NCBI GenBank assembly: GCA_964583165.1
Contig: CAZOVK010000004.1
Location: 1 to 64,000 of the forward strand
Direction: 5' to 3'
DNA: 64,000 nucleotides
DNA from: CAZOVK01 sp964583165
GTDB lineage: Bacteria > Bacillota > Clostridia > Lachnospirales > WRAX01
Part shown: piece after piece, positions 1-7,733 of the stretch
Numbering within the stretch: the stretch's first letter is position 1
Layout of the letters: every line of letters starts with the position of its first letter
Notes under the pieces: generated by a model
What the model was told of the DNA's origin: nothing
What the model saw: only the letters and a program-made list of their open reading frames with translations
Databases searched by the model: none
Made by a program: the position numbers and the translations under genes

Positions 1-612
1 TTTAACGAAAGTTATATACTGACCGGAAACCCATTCACCGAACTTATACTGGCCTGTGCCGATAAGGTAAGGCTCTTTGTCGCCACGGTCATAGGCTGCC
101 TTAGACTGGATGCCGACGTTGATGCTGGCGAGATTTACAAGGAATTCGTTGTTATAGCTGTCAAGATTTAAGCGAACGGTGTAGTCGTCGATTACATCAA
201 CGGACACAAGCCCTGCCATGCTGCTTGAAGATGTGGAATCAAGGCATTTTTCATACGTGAACTTCACGTCAGCCGCCGTCATGGGCGAATTGTCGCTGAA
301 CTTGACGTTTTGTTTAAGTTTGATGATAAGAGCCGTTTCGCTCTCATACTCCCAGCTTTCTGCAAGCTCGGGCAGTAATTCAGCGTCACGCGTCATGAAA
401 ATCAGCGTTTCATGCGTGAGTTTGAAACAGATGTTGTTGATTTGGTCGTTCTGCGAAAGCAAGTCCATTGTGTTGACTTCAGTGGCCGTGCCGATAACTA
501 GAGTGTCTTTAATACCATCTCCGTTGGCATCGTCGCTGTTTTTGCTGCTACAGCCCACAAACAGGCTTGTCAGCATTGCTAAAACAAGCAAAATAGCAAG
601 TTGTTTCTTCAT
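1..612 (-). CDS. Peptide-type ABC transporter substrate-binding lipoprotein (family 5), C-terminus cut off
   Basis: The frame is open from an ATG at 610-612 to the window edge, giving 204 codons without a stop. It starts with a lipoprotein signal peptide (MKK, hydrophobic core, lipobox FVGC with Cys21). The family 5 (OppA/DppA/NikA) pattern follows: a lead-in ending TLVIGTATEV, the stretch LLPELAESWEYES, and KFSDNSPMTAADVKFTYEK near residue 110, the family's most conserved region. A binding protein anchored outside the membrane would deliver peptides or a similar ligand to a permease. Any partner genes lie left of the window. It is distinct from the second binding protein at 7734-9653. The ligand cannot be read from this fragment. 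Confidence 0.9.
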   Translation of the reverse strand, partial: MKKQLAILLVLAMLTSLFVGCSSKNSDDANGDGIKDTLVIGTATEVNTMDLLSQNDQINNICFKLTHETLIFMTRDAELLPELAESWEYESETALIIKLKQNVKFSDNSPMTAADVKFTYEKCLDSTSSSSMAGLVSVDVIDDYTVRLNLDSYNNEFLVNLASINVGIQSKAAYDRGDKEPYLIGTGQYKFGEWVSGQYITFVK

Positions 613-705
613 TTTTTGCCCCCTCTTATTGAGTTGATTCTATCGTTAAGACACGATTGTGTCATAAACGCGATACTGCAAGTAAATTTCTGCAAACACA
701 ACAAA

Positions 706-742
706 AGCCTAATAACACCACATCCATTGATGTAATTAGGCT
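706..742 (-). terminator. Leader hairpin followed by T-rich tract, possible attenuator
   Basis: On the minus strand AGCCTAAT pairs with ATTAGGCT, and an inner ACATC pairs with GATGT. A TTTTGTTG tract follows. The hairpin sits between the promoter at 800-828 and the lipoprotein start at 612, so it would interrupt the transcript about 90 bases before the gene. That is the geometry of a leader attenuator. I see no known riboswitch class. The gene-free interval 613-921 otherwise holds only this leader, a short palindrome (GACAC-GATT-GTGTC, 650-663) and the two divergent promoter regions. Confidence 0.5.
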
Positions 743-799
743 ATATTGCCCCAACAACCAACACCCTATTGTGTCAGCGCGGCATACTGAATTGAACTT

Positions 800-828
800 A
801 GTATAACATAATCACCAAAGGCGGTCAA
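800..828 (-). promoter_or_regulatory. Sigma-70-type promoter for the binding lipoprotein at 1-612
   Basis: On the minus strand TTGACC (823-828) and TATACT (800-805) are separated by 17 bases. Transcription would start near 793 and give a leader of about 180 bases. Confidence 0.75.
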
Positions 829-921
829 GATATATCATCAAATAATTGTCAATATTTTACTTGGAAATCATATATAATGCGAATTATGGTGTTTTTGAGT
901 TTCGTTTGAGGGGTTTAGTGA

Positions 922-2157
922 TTGAGGGTAATTACGGATAAAAAAGCAGTTTCGCTACTGTTTTTCTCATGTTGGATAGCGTATTTCTGCGCTTATCTGG
1001 GTAGAATGAATTACTCGGCGGCAATGCCGGCGTTACTGGCGGGGGGCTTGCTTGAAAAGACAGAGGCGGGCTTTATCGCGACATTGTATTTCGCGTTTTA
1101 CGCCACGGGTCAGGTCGTGAACGGCTTTTTGGGTGACAGGGTATCACCACGCGTTTTTGTGACGGCGGGTTTGGTATTGGCGGGGCTGTCGAACGCGCTC
1201 ATGGGTGTTGTTGGGCAGTTTTGGGCAATGGCTATTTTTTGGGCTATAAACGGTTACACTCAATCAACCATATGGCCTTCTGTCGTGCGCATATTTTCAC
1301 AGATGTTAAAGCGTGAAAAGGCCGTTGATTGTCTAACGAATATTTCGTCGTCCATAGCGCTTGGAACCCTTGGCTCATATCTATTGTCCGCATTAGTAAT
1401 AAACTTCATGGGTTGGCGTTTCGCCTTTTTGGTTCCCGCAGGGATAATGTTTTGCGCTGGGGCTGTGTTCTTTGTGACATTCGGGAAGATTGAGCGCCAC
1501 GCCGAACAATACGGAGAAAATGCAGTAATCGAAGATAACAAGGATATGAACAAGGCCGATAGAAAGCGCCAACCTTTTGCAAAAGTCCTGCTTTCAGCAT
1601 CAATATTGGCAATAATAATACCCACAGTCATTTACGGCGTGTTGAAAGACGGCATAACGGCGTGGGTTCCGACATACATAAACGAGAATTTTAACACAGG
1701 CCCTGCGTTTTCTGTTCTCTTGTCAATGGTTCTACCCATCGTGAACATCAGTGGCGCATACATGGCGAGGTTCTCACGACGATTGGCAAAAGGCGAGATA
1801 AAACAAGCGACAATCTTCTTCACATCTGCGCTGGTCGCGCTTATCCTCATTCAAACAATCGGGCATTTGAGCATGATTCTTACAGTTTGCCTGTTGGCTG
1901 TCATTACGGCTTCAATGTTCGCGATTAACACAATCTTTATCAGCTATGTGCCCATACATTACGCGTCGAAGGGCTTGTCTTCGACGCTTTCGGGGTTTTT
2001 GAACGCGGCTGCATACGCGGGAGCGGCCATTTCTTCCGTTACTATCGGCGTACTTGTGGGGCGTTTCGGCTGGGGTAATACATTCACAAGTTTCATAATT
2101 ATCGCGATAATATCAGTAACTATTTGTCTGCTAAACAGAAAGCGCCACTTTGGATAA
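922..2157 (+). CDS. MFS transporter resembling the organophosphate:phosphate antiporter (OPA) group
   Basis: This 411-residue protein has about 12 predicted membrane segments in two halves, split by a charged cytoplasmic loop near residues 195-220. The N-terminal stretch YFCAYLGRMNYSAAMP resembles the OPA branch (GlpT/UhpT/UhpC-like), which exchanges sugar phosphates or glycerol 3-phosphate for phosphate. The NGFLGDRVSPR segment is the typical MFS loop 2-3 motif. The start is a TTG eight bases after GAGGGG; the nearby GTG at 918 leads to a stop within eight codons. It is a single-gene unit, divergent from the lipoprotein and closed by a strong terminator. The substrate is not determinable, and OPA membership rests on partial resemblance. 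Confidence 0.8.
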   Translation: MRVITDKKAVSLLFFSCWIAYFCAYLGRMNYSAAMPALLAGGLLEKTEAGFIATLYFAFYATGQVVNGFLGDRVSPRVFVTAGLVLAGLSNALMGVVGQFWAMAIFWAINGYTQSTIWPSVVRIFSQMLKREKAVDCLTNISSSIALGTLGSYLLSALVINFMGWRFAFLVPAGIMFCAGAVFFVTFGKIERHAEQYGENAVIEDNKDMNKADRKRQPFAKVLLSASILAIIIPTVIYGVLKDGITAWVPTYINENFNTGPAFSVLLSMVLPIVNISGAYMARFSRRLAKGEIKQATIFFTSALVALILIQTIGHLSMILTVCLLAVITASMFAINTIFISYVPIHYASKGLSSTLSGFLNAAAYAGAAISSVTIGVLVGRFGWGNTFTSFIIIAIISVTICLLNRKRHFG

Positions 2158-2186
2158 AAAAGGACGCGCATTGCGCGTCCTTTTTT
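2156..2186. terminator. Bidirectional Rho-independent terminator
   Basis: A 14-bp stem (A6 then GGACGCGC, loop ATT, GCGCGTCC then T6) lies between two convergent genes. It overlaps the stop codon of each, so it should end transcription from both sides. The same 19-base core recurs in the terminator at 60221-60249. Confidence 0.95.
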
Positions 2187-2395
2187 TAAGCAAACCGCCC
2201 TACAAACAGCCACAGCACCAAATATATCGCCCCAACGAACAGCAGAATAAACGGCAAGACCGATATACAAACCGCGAGAAATAGGGCGAGACCATCGCCT
2301 TTTTGAAATTCACGCCGGCTGTCTTCCGGCAAATCCCTTTGCCGTTTTTCCATTTCAGCTAGGGCTTCTTTAAGCCTTTTGTTAAAGAAAAGCAT
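2186..2395 (-). CDS. Small single-pass or hairpin membrane protein, unknown function
   Basis: This 69-residue protein has an ideal ribosome site (AGGAG about five bases before ATG). A charged amphipathic N-terminal half (KRLKEALAEMEKRQRDLPED) is followed by about 33 hydrophobic residues, enough for one long or two short membrane segments. It starts 13 bases after the stop of the DppF-like gene and ends in the shared terminator, so it is the last gene of the importer operon. I recognise no family. It could be an accessory of the transporter or an unrelated passenger. Reality of the gene is supported by the ribosome site and operon position, not by homology. Confidence 0.6.
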   Translation of the reverse strand: MLFFNKRLKEALAEMEKRQRDLPEDSRREFQKGDGLALFLAVCISVLPFILLFVGAIYLVLWLFVGRFA

Positions 2396-2407
2396 AAAAT
2401 CTCCTAA

Positions 2408-3829
2408 CTACAGACTGTTGTGACATGCCACAAAGTGACCGGGTTCTGCCTCACGCCACTGCGGGACCTCCGTTTTACAAATATCCGTGCAGAAGCGACA
2501 CCGCGTATGGAACTTGCAACCCGGAGGTGGTTTTATCGGGCTAGGTATATCGCCGCCCAGTAGAACCGCTTCCTTTTTATTGTCCGCATCTGTTGTGGGA
2601 ATGGCAGAGAGTAGCGCGTCCGTGTATGGGTGCATGGGATGCGCGAACAGCGCCGCCGTTGTGGTCAGCTCGACGAGAGAACCTAGGTACATAACGCCGA
2701 TTCTATCGCTGATGTACTTGATAACGCTCAAATCGTGCGAGATGAACATGTAAGTCAGGTGTTGCTTCTCCTTCAAATCCAAAAGCAGGTTGATTATCTG
2801 TGACTGAATCGAAACATCGAGCGCCGAAACCGCTTCATCACAAACCACGAATTTCGGGCGCAATGCAAGTGACCGCGCAATGCCGATACGCTGGCGCTGA
2901 CCACCCGAAAACTGATGTGGGTATCGGTGGAAGAAGTAGGGCGCAAGACCGCATTCCTCCATGACGTTCATAATGTATTGCTGCATTTCGTCGCCGTTTT
3001 TTGTGAAATATTTGTGCGTGAGTAAGCCCTCGCCGATAATCTGCCCGACTGTCATACGTGCGTCAAGGGAAGAGTAGGGGTCTTGGAAGATTAACTGCAT
3101 ATCTTTACGGAGGACGCGCATTTCGTTCACAGACAAGCGACGTAGGTCGATACCCGTTTCGAGTTTCTCGTCATGGCGAGAAAAGTCTGGGTGGTTCATA
3201 TACTTTTGACGCAATGTTTCTAGCTTATGCTTTGCGGAATCAAGCGCCTTTTGGGCTTCTGTCGTGTCCTTTCCTTGCTTTTTGGCGGTAGCAAGGGCAC
3301 ATTGCGCTTGGTATTCCGTAAGAACTACCTCCGAAACCTCCGCCAGATTCTCAGCGACAAATAAACCGCCGATTAACTGCACAATCCCGTAATACTCACG
3401 CTCGGCTAAATCCTCGGCAAGCAGCGCGTTGTTATATAAAATGCGCTGTTCTGTTGGGTCGGTCGCGCTTTCATACGTTTTTTGCGCGGCGGCGGCTTTT
3501 TCCGCGCTCTCATCTGCCGCCTTCTTTCGCTCTGGTAGCTTTTTCAGAATATCTTCAACATATTGCGGGGCTAAATCATAAATAGTTTGACCGCGATATA
3601 TCGTAAATCCCGTTGTCTGGTCATAAAGTTGCAACATTACACGCCCGAATGTCGATTTGCCACAACCTGATTCGCCGACAAGCCCTAGCGTTTCGCCCTC
3701 GTATATGTCAATATTCAGACCGTCATTAGCTTTAACATAGAGCTGTTCCTTTTGAAACAGCCGCGTCTTCTTCACGGGGAAATACTTTCTGAAGTTGTGA
3801 ACCCGGAACAAGACTTTACTTTCTTCCAT
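2408..3829 (-). CDS. Peptide ABC importer ATPase, DppF/OppF type, with a large helical insert
   Basis: This is the ATP-hydrolysing subunit that would pair with the DppD-like neighbour. Walker A (GESGCGKST, 52-60), Q-loop (FQDP, 248-251), signature (SGGQRQR, 308-314), Walker B (FVVCDE, 327-332) and H-loop (ISHD, 363-366) are all present, followed by the cysteine-bearing oligopeptide-transporter C-terminus (GCKFHTRCRFC). At 473 residues it is about 150 longer than usual. The surplus lies at residues 84-229, between Walker A and the Q-loop, and is a charged Ala/Glu/Lys-rich stretch likely to form long helices. Both flanks align with normal family sequence, so this is an insertion, not a fusion of ends. 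The gene starts 5 bases after dppD, with AAGGAG about 12 bases before ATG. Confidence 0.92.
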   Translation of the reverse strand: MEESKVLFRVHNFRKYFPVKKTRLFQKEQLYVKANDGLNIDIYEGETLGLVGESGCGKSTFGRVMLQLYDQTTGFTIYRGQTIYDLAPQYVEDILKKLPERKKAADESAEKAAAAQKTYESATDPTEQRILYNNALLAEDLAEREYYGIVQLIGGLFVAENLAEVSEVVLTEYQAQCALATAKKQGKDTTEAQKALDSAKHKLETLRQKYMNHPDFSRHDEKLETGIDLRRLSVNEMRVLRKDMQLIFQDPYSSLDARMTVGQIIGEGLLTHKYFTKNGDEMQQYIMNVMEECGLAPYFFHRYPHQFSGGQRQRIGIARSLALRPKFVVCDEAVSALDVSIQSQIINLLLDLKEKQHLTYMFISHDLSVIKYISDRIGVMYLGSLVELTTTAALFAHPMHPYTDALLSAIPTTDADNKKEAVLLGGDIPSPIKPPPGCKFHTRCRFCTDICKTEVPQWREAEPGHFVACHNSL

Positions 3830-3834
3830 TTAAT

Positions 3835-4830
3835 TCACTGCTCCTTTCCCCTTGAATCACGCTGTGGATAGAAACACCTGACTTGATGCCCGGTGCTGAC
3901 TTCCGATAGTGTGGGTTCTTCAGCGCGGCATTTGTCTGCGGCATACTTACAGCGCGGCGCGAATTTACAACCGATTGGCAAATCAAGCGGATGCGGAACA
4001 GCGCCTTGTATGGCTTCCAGCCGAATGCCCGTCGGAGTATCCAACCGCGGGATAGACACCATGAGCCCCTCCGTGTAGGGGTGTTGATACACCGCGTCTT
4101 TGCCGAAAATCGCGCGAACAGGCGCAAGCTCGACAACCTGCCCGCAATACATGACCGCGACATCATCAGCCATTTGGTTGATAACGCCCAAATCATGCGT
4201 GATGAACAACACAGCCGTGCCGCGTTGCGCCTTCAAGTCGTTCATAAGCTTCAAAATCTGCGCCTGAATCGTGACATCAAGCGCGGTTGTTGGTTCGTCG
4301 GCAATGAGCAGTTTCGGTTGACACGCCAAAGCCATAGCAATCATCACACGCTGGCGCATACCGCCCGAAAGCTGATGTGGGTACTGTTTCGCGACCGTTT
4401 CGGGGTTCGGGATTTTCACGGCGTTCAACATCTCGACTACCTTTTTGGCGGCCTCGGCTTTGCTCATGTTTTGGTGAATGATAAACGGCTCGCTGACCTG
4501 TCGCTCGACTGTGAAAATCGGGTTAAGGCTCGTCATAGGCTCTTGGAAGATGACAGAAATCGCGTTGCCGCGAATATGACACATGTCCTTAATCGTCACT
4601 TCTGCAAGGTTCTTTCCGTCAAAATATATCTCGCCGCCGGCGATATAGCCGTTGCTGTCTAGCAGTTTGAGAATGCTCATCGCCGAAACGCTCTTGCCGC
4701 TTCCGCTTTCGCCGACAACGCCGAGTGTGCGCCCCGGCTCAACAGCATATGAAACGTCATTCACAGCCTTGACAATGCCGCGCTTTGTTTTGAAAAAGGT
4801 TCTTAAATTCTTCAATTCAAGTAATGGCAT
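3835..4830 (-). CDS. Peptide ABC importer ATPase, DppD/OppD type
   Basis: This 331-residue protein has the normal family length. It has Walker A (GESGSGKS, 40-47), Q-loop FQEP, signature LSGGMRQR, Walker B LLIADEP and H-loop ITHD. The C-terminal oligopeptide-transporter region has four spaced cysteines (GCKFAPRCKYAADKC, then RCF); in the family this region is proposed to hold an iron-sulfur cluster in some members. The start MPLLEL was chosen because GAGGAGGG lies just upstream; a longer in-frame extension would overlap the permease gene and has no family counterpart. The gene is co-transcribed between the DppC-like permease (10-base gap) and the DppF-like ATPase. Unlike DppF, it carries no insert. 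Confidence 0.95.
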   Translation of the reverse strand: MPLLELKNLRTFFKTKRGIVKAVNDVSYAVEPGRTLGVVGESGSGKSVSAMSILKLLDSNGYIAGGEIYFDGKNLAEVTIKDMCHIRGNAISVIFQEPMTSLNPIFTVERQVSEPFIIHQNMSKAEAAKKVVEMLNAVKIPNPETVAKQYPHQLSGGMRQRVMIAMALACQPKLLIADEPTTALDVTIQAQILKLMNDLKAQRGTAVLFITHDLGVINQMADDVAVMYCGQVVELAPVRAIFGKDAVYQHPYTEGLMVSIPRLDTPTGIRLEAIQGAVPHPLDLPIGCKFAPRCKYAADKCRAEEPTLSEVSTGHQVRCFYPQRDSRGKEQ

Positions 4831-4840
4831 ACTTCCCTCC

Positions 4841-6649
4841 TCACCGTTCAGCCGTGCGGGGGTCCATAGCGTCGCGCAGACCGTCGCCGATAATATTGAT
4901 ACAGATAGTACATAAACCAAGCGCAATGGCGGGGAAGACCCAGCGCCACCAATAATTCTGAATGACCACGCTGTCATTACAGCCATTCAGCATGTTGCCC
5001 CAAGTAGGTTTGGGCTCGACAACACCGAACCCGAGGTATGAAAGCCCCGATTCAGTCAGCAAACACGCCGCAAAACTTAATGTGGCATTAACAATAATAA
5101 CCGAAATAATATTCGGGAAGATATGCCTAAAAATCAACGCAAGTTCAGACACGCCCATAGCCTTGCCTGCTATAATATACTCCTTCTCGCGTTCGGCCAG
5201 AACCTGTGCGCGAACAAGGCGACACAGCCCCGTCCAACTCAATATGCCGAGAATCACCATAATTAAGAAGATACGGTTAGTTTCGCTAATTCGCGCCCCG
5301 ACAACGACAGACAGAATCATTGCGAGTGGCAAAAACGGGATACTCGACACAATCTCTTGAAAACGCATAATGAGCATATCCATGCGTCCGCCGAAAAAGC
5401 CTGCGATACTGCCTAAGAGAATACCGATAGTCGTAGAAATCACGACCGCGACAGCGCCAATCGTGAGCGTCATTCTGCCACCGCCGATAATGCGGGTGAA
5501 CACATCACGCCCGTAACCGTCAGAACCCATTAAATAGCCGTGAAGCCCCCAAGTTTCAACCTTGCCTGTTGAAGTTATCGCATAATTCTGGAAGTAACCG
5601 ACACCGATTGACACCGCATCCGTAATATTCGGCGCGTCAGATTGTCGGAAGTTGTTGTAACCCCAAGAATAGACATAACCCGTATCAGTCAAAACCGTGA
5701 AGTGATAACGCCCGCCGCCAATCGCAATAGGCTTTCCGTGAACGTCATTCTCTGTAAGCGGAATTGCAAGGTTCTTTTCAGTGCTACCCCAAGTAACAAT
5801 ACGCCCATCAGACGTAATCGCGGACACGCTGTTTGAGGTTGTCGCGAAATCTATTACATTATTAAGACCACTCGGTATTTTAGAGTAAGCGGTTTCTGCA
5901 TTACCCAGAATCGCCATAGTGCCGTCGTTCAAAAGTGCAACAACGCCCGAAAACGTGAACTCTGCCTTCACAATACGCCCTTGATAATCGCCGACCTTGA
6001 CATTCAACATAGATTCGTTGCCCCAGAAGTGGAACTTGCCGTCCTCTGTGACAGCAAATGAGCCTTGATGACCCGCGGCGATATGTATGACCTTCTTTCT
6101 ACCGTTCAAAGTAGCGGGTACGTCACACTGTTTAAGTCGCTTATTACCCCAGCAAAAGACCTGATTCTTGTCATTGACGGCTATAATGTGGTCATAACCG
6201 GCGGCAACCATTACGACATTGCCCATTTTCTCGGGTATTTCGCCGACATCTATCGTTTTGGATATACGCGTTTTGCCCCAGACAACAACGCGCCCATCGT
6301 TTGTACATGCCGCGCTGAACGTGGAACCCACAGAAATCTGGCGTATATTGCCTATAATTTCTTTGGGTACACTCATCAGATTATATCCGGGGCTTACATT
6401 CTGTTGTGTCACGTCCTGATAGCTCTCTTCAAACGGGAAAATCCTTGTGCCAATCATCATGAAGAAGAAAATGGACAGGAATATCACAATCGCAACCACG
6501 TTCATTGGCACAGACAAAAGGCGCGTTATTGCCGCCTTCCATTGACTCTGCATGGCCTCTTCTTCCAAAACGGAAAGTGCCTGTTTTTTACCGAATAACA
6601 TGCTGAAAAGGCCGGAAGGTTTTTTCTTCTCGTTTTGCTCTGTTTTCAT
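4841..6649 (-). CDS. Peptide ABC importer permease, DppC/OppC type, with an RCC1-like seven-repeat propeller inserted after the first membrane segment
   Basis: This 602-residue protein is about twice the usual DppC length. Residues 1-45 are cytoplasmic and 46-68 form membrane segment 1. Residues 103-370 contain seven RCC1-type repeats, each with a glycine turn, an alternating strand and a closing W-G: examples are CTNDGRVVVWGK, AVTEDGKFHFWG and AITSDGRIVTWG. The fourth ends in AILGN instead. The normal permease resumes at GSDGYGRDVFTR (375-386), matching the family's GTDxxGRD landmark. Five further membrane segments follow, with the ATPase-coupling EAA loop (EYIIAGKAMGVSELALIFRH). The frame is continuous, so this is not a sequencing fusion. 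The propeller should sit outside the membrane at the site where the binding protein docks. GGGGGAT precedes the ATG. Confidence 0.93.
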   Translation of the reverse strand: MKTEQNEKKKPSGLFSMLFGKKQALSVLEEEAMQSQWKAAITRLLSVPMNVVAIVIFLSIFFFMMIGTRIFPFEESYQDVTQQNVSPGYNLMSVPKEIIGNIRQISVGSTFSAACTNDGRVVVWGKTRISKTIDVGEIPEKMGNVVMVAAGYDHIIAVNDKNQVFCWGNKRLKQCDVPATLNGRKKVIHIAAGHQGSFAVTEDGKFHFWGNESMLNVKVGDYQGRIVKAEFTFSGVVALLNDGTMAILGNAETAYSKIPSGLNNVIDFATTSNSVSAITSDGRIVTWGSTEKNLAIPLTENDVHGKPIAIGGGRYHFTVLTDTGYVYSWGYNNFRQSDAPNITDAVSIGVGYFQNYAITSTGKVETWGLHGYLMGSDGYGRDVFTRIIGGGRMTLTIGAVAVVISTTIGILLGSIAGFFGGRMDMLIMRFQEIVSSIPFLPLAMILSVVVGARISETNRIFLIMVILGILSWTGLCRLVRAQVLAEREKEYIIAGKAMGVSELALIFRHIFPNIISVIIVNATLSFAACLLTESGLSYLGFGVVEPKPTWGNMLNGCNDSVVIQNYWWRWVFPAIALGLCTICINIIGDGLRDAMDPRTAER

Positions 6650-6664
6650 TCTCTATCCCCCTTC

Positions 6665-7645
6665 TCAGCCCAGTCTTACGCGCGGGTCAACCAGAACATA
6701 ACTGAAATCTATGACGAGGTTACCCACAAGACCAATCAGAACATAGAACATTTGAAGCGCGAGTGTAGCTTGATAATCCTGATTCTTCAAACAAGTGTAA
6801 AACAGCTTACCCATGCCGTTTAGGGCGAACATGTTTTCAATAATGAGCGAACCAGAAAATAGGCTCAAAAACCAGCCAATAATTAAGGTAATGACAGGTA
6901 AGAGCGCGTTTCTGAACGCATGGGAGAAGATAACAACGCGTTCAACAAGACCTTTGGCACGCGCGGTTCTGATATAATCGGTGCTTAGGGTATCAATCAT
7001 GGCAGAGCGCACGTATTTAACCATACCACCCAGACTGCTAAACGTCATAATCAACAGCGGCAGTGAGATATAGCGCATGGTATCCAAGAACTTCTCGAAG
7101 CCTGTACCTTGAAAGTTGGGTGTTCCAAAGCCGCTGACAGGGAAAATTCTCCATTGGACGGCGAAGAAATAGATAAAGACCAGACCGATAATAAATACGG
7201 GTATACTATAGCCGATAACTGTCACAACGCGTATTACTTGGTCGAACTTCCCGCCGCGTTTGACGGCGCAGGCTATGCCCAAAGGTATCGTAATACCCAA
7301 AGTAATGAATATCGCGAACACGTTCAAAAAAACCGTATTTTGCATAGGCTCGACAACCAAATCAACAACATCCTTGCGATAATAGGTCGAATAACCGAAT
7401 TCGCCCGTGAGCATTCGGCTCATCCAACGTATATATTGAACGGGCACGGGGTCGTCAAGACCTAATGATTTTCTCGTTTGTTCATATATTTCTTGGTATT
7501 TCTCGGGAGATGAAGTCTTGAACGGCTCGGCGATAACACGCGCGGGGTCGCCCGGGACAAGGCTCCAAATCCCGAACAGTAAAATAGAAATGACAAAGAA
7601 CACGAAAACCAAGTACGCGATTCTTTTTAAGAAATATTTCAGCAT
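6665..7645 (-). CDS. Peptide ABC importer permease, DppB/OppB type
   Basis: This 326-residue inner-membrane permease has the usual length. Segment 1 starts right at the N-terminus (MLKYFLKRIAYLVFVFFV), followed by the family landmark FGIWSLVPGDPAR. A large external loop holds the stretch PVPVQYIRWMSRMLTGEFGYS, and five more membrane segments follow. The EAA-type coupling loop DYIRTARAKGLVERVVIFSHAFRNAL contacts an ATPase subunit. Unlike its partner DppC it has no inserted domain. It lies between the binding-protein gene and the DppC-RCC1 gene (15-base gap). An imperfect hairpin in the upstream spacer may lower its expression relative to the binding protein. Confidence 0.95.
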   Translation of the reverse strand: MLKYFLKRIAYLVFVFFVISILLFGIWSLVPGDPARVIAEPFKTSSPEKYQEIYEQTRKSLGLDDPVPVQYIRWMSRMLTGEFGYSTYYRKDVVDLVVEPMQNTVFLNVFAIFITLGITIPLGIACAVKRGGKFDQVIRVVTVIGYSIPVFIIGLVFIYFFAVQWRIFPVSGFGTPNFQGTGFEKFLDTMRYISLPLLIMTFSSLGGMVKYVRSAMIDTLSTDYIRTARAKGLVERVVIFSHAFRNALLPVITLIIGWFLSLFSGSLIIENMFALNGMGKLFYTCLKNQDYQATLALQMFYVLIGLVGNLVIDFSYVLVDPRVRLG

Positions 7646-7682
7646 TCCTTATCCCGCCCTACTTTCTAATGGGATTTTTAAT

Positions 7683-7710
7683 AGTGGGGGACGAGATTCC
7701 ATCCCCCACT
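7683..7710 (-). other. Intercistronic hairpin between binding-protein and permease genes
   Basis: AGTGGGGGA and TCCCCCACT form a 9-bp stem with a 10-base loop in the 88-base gap. No T-run follows on the minus strand (ATTAAAAATC), so it is more likely a 3' mRNA stabiliser or partial terminator that keeps binding-protein mRNA in excess. That arrangement is common in binding-protein importer operons. Confidence 0.6.
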
Positions 7711-7733
7711 AAATTAAACTATTAGATGTTGAC

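Noticed and set aside
218..637. Plus-strand frame opposite the first lipoprotein gene
   Set aside because: It is the shadow of the minus-strand lipoprotein, which has a signal peptide, lipobox and family motifs.
4831..4986. Longer DppD start
   Set aside because: It overlaps the permease gene, has no family counterpart, and the ribosome site fits ATG at 4830.
5534..6343. RCC1 region as an assembly or frameshift artefact
   Set aside because: The frame is unbroken for 602 codons and permease motifs continue on both sides at the expected points.
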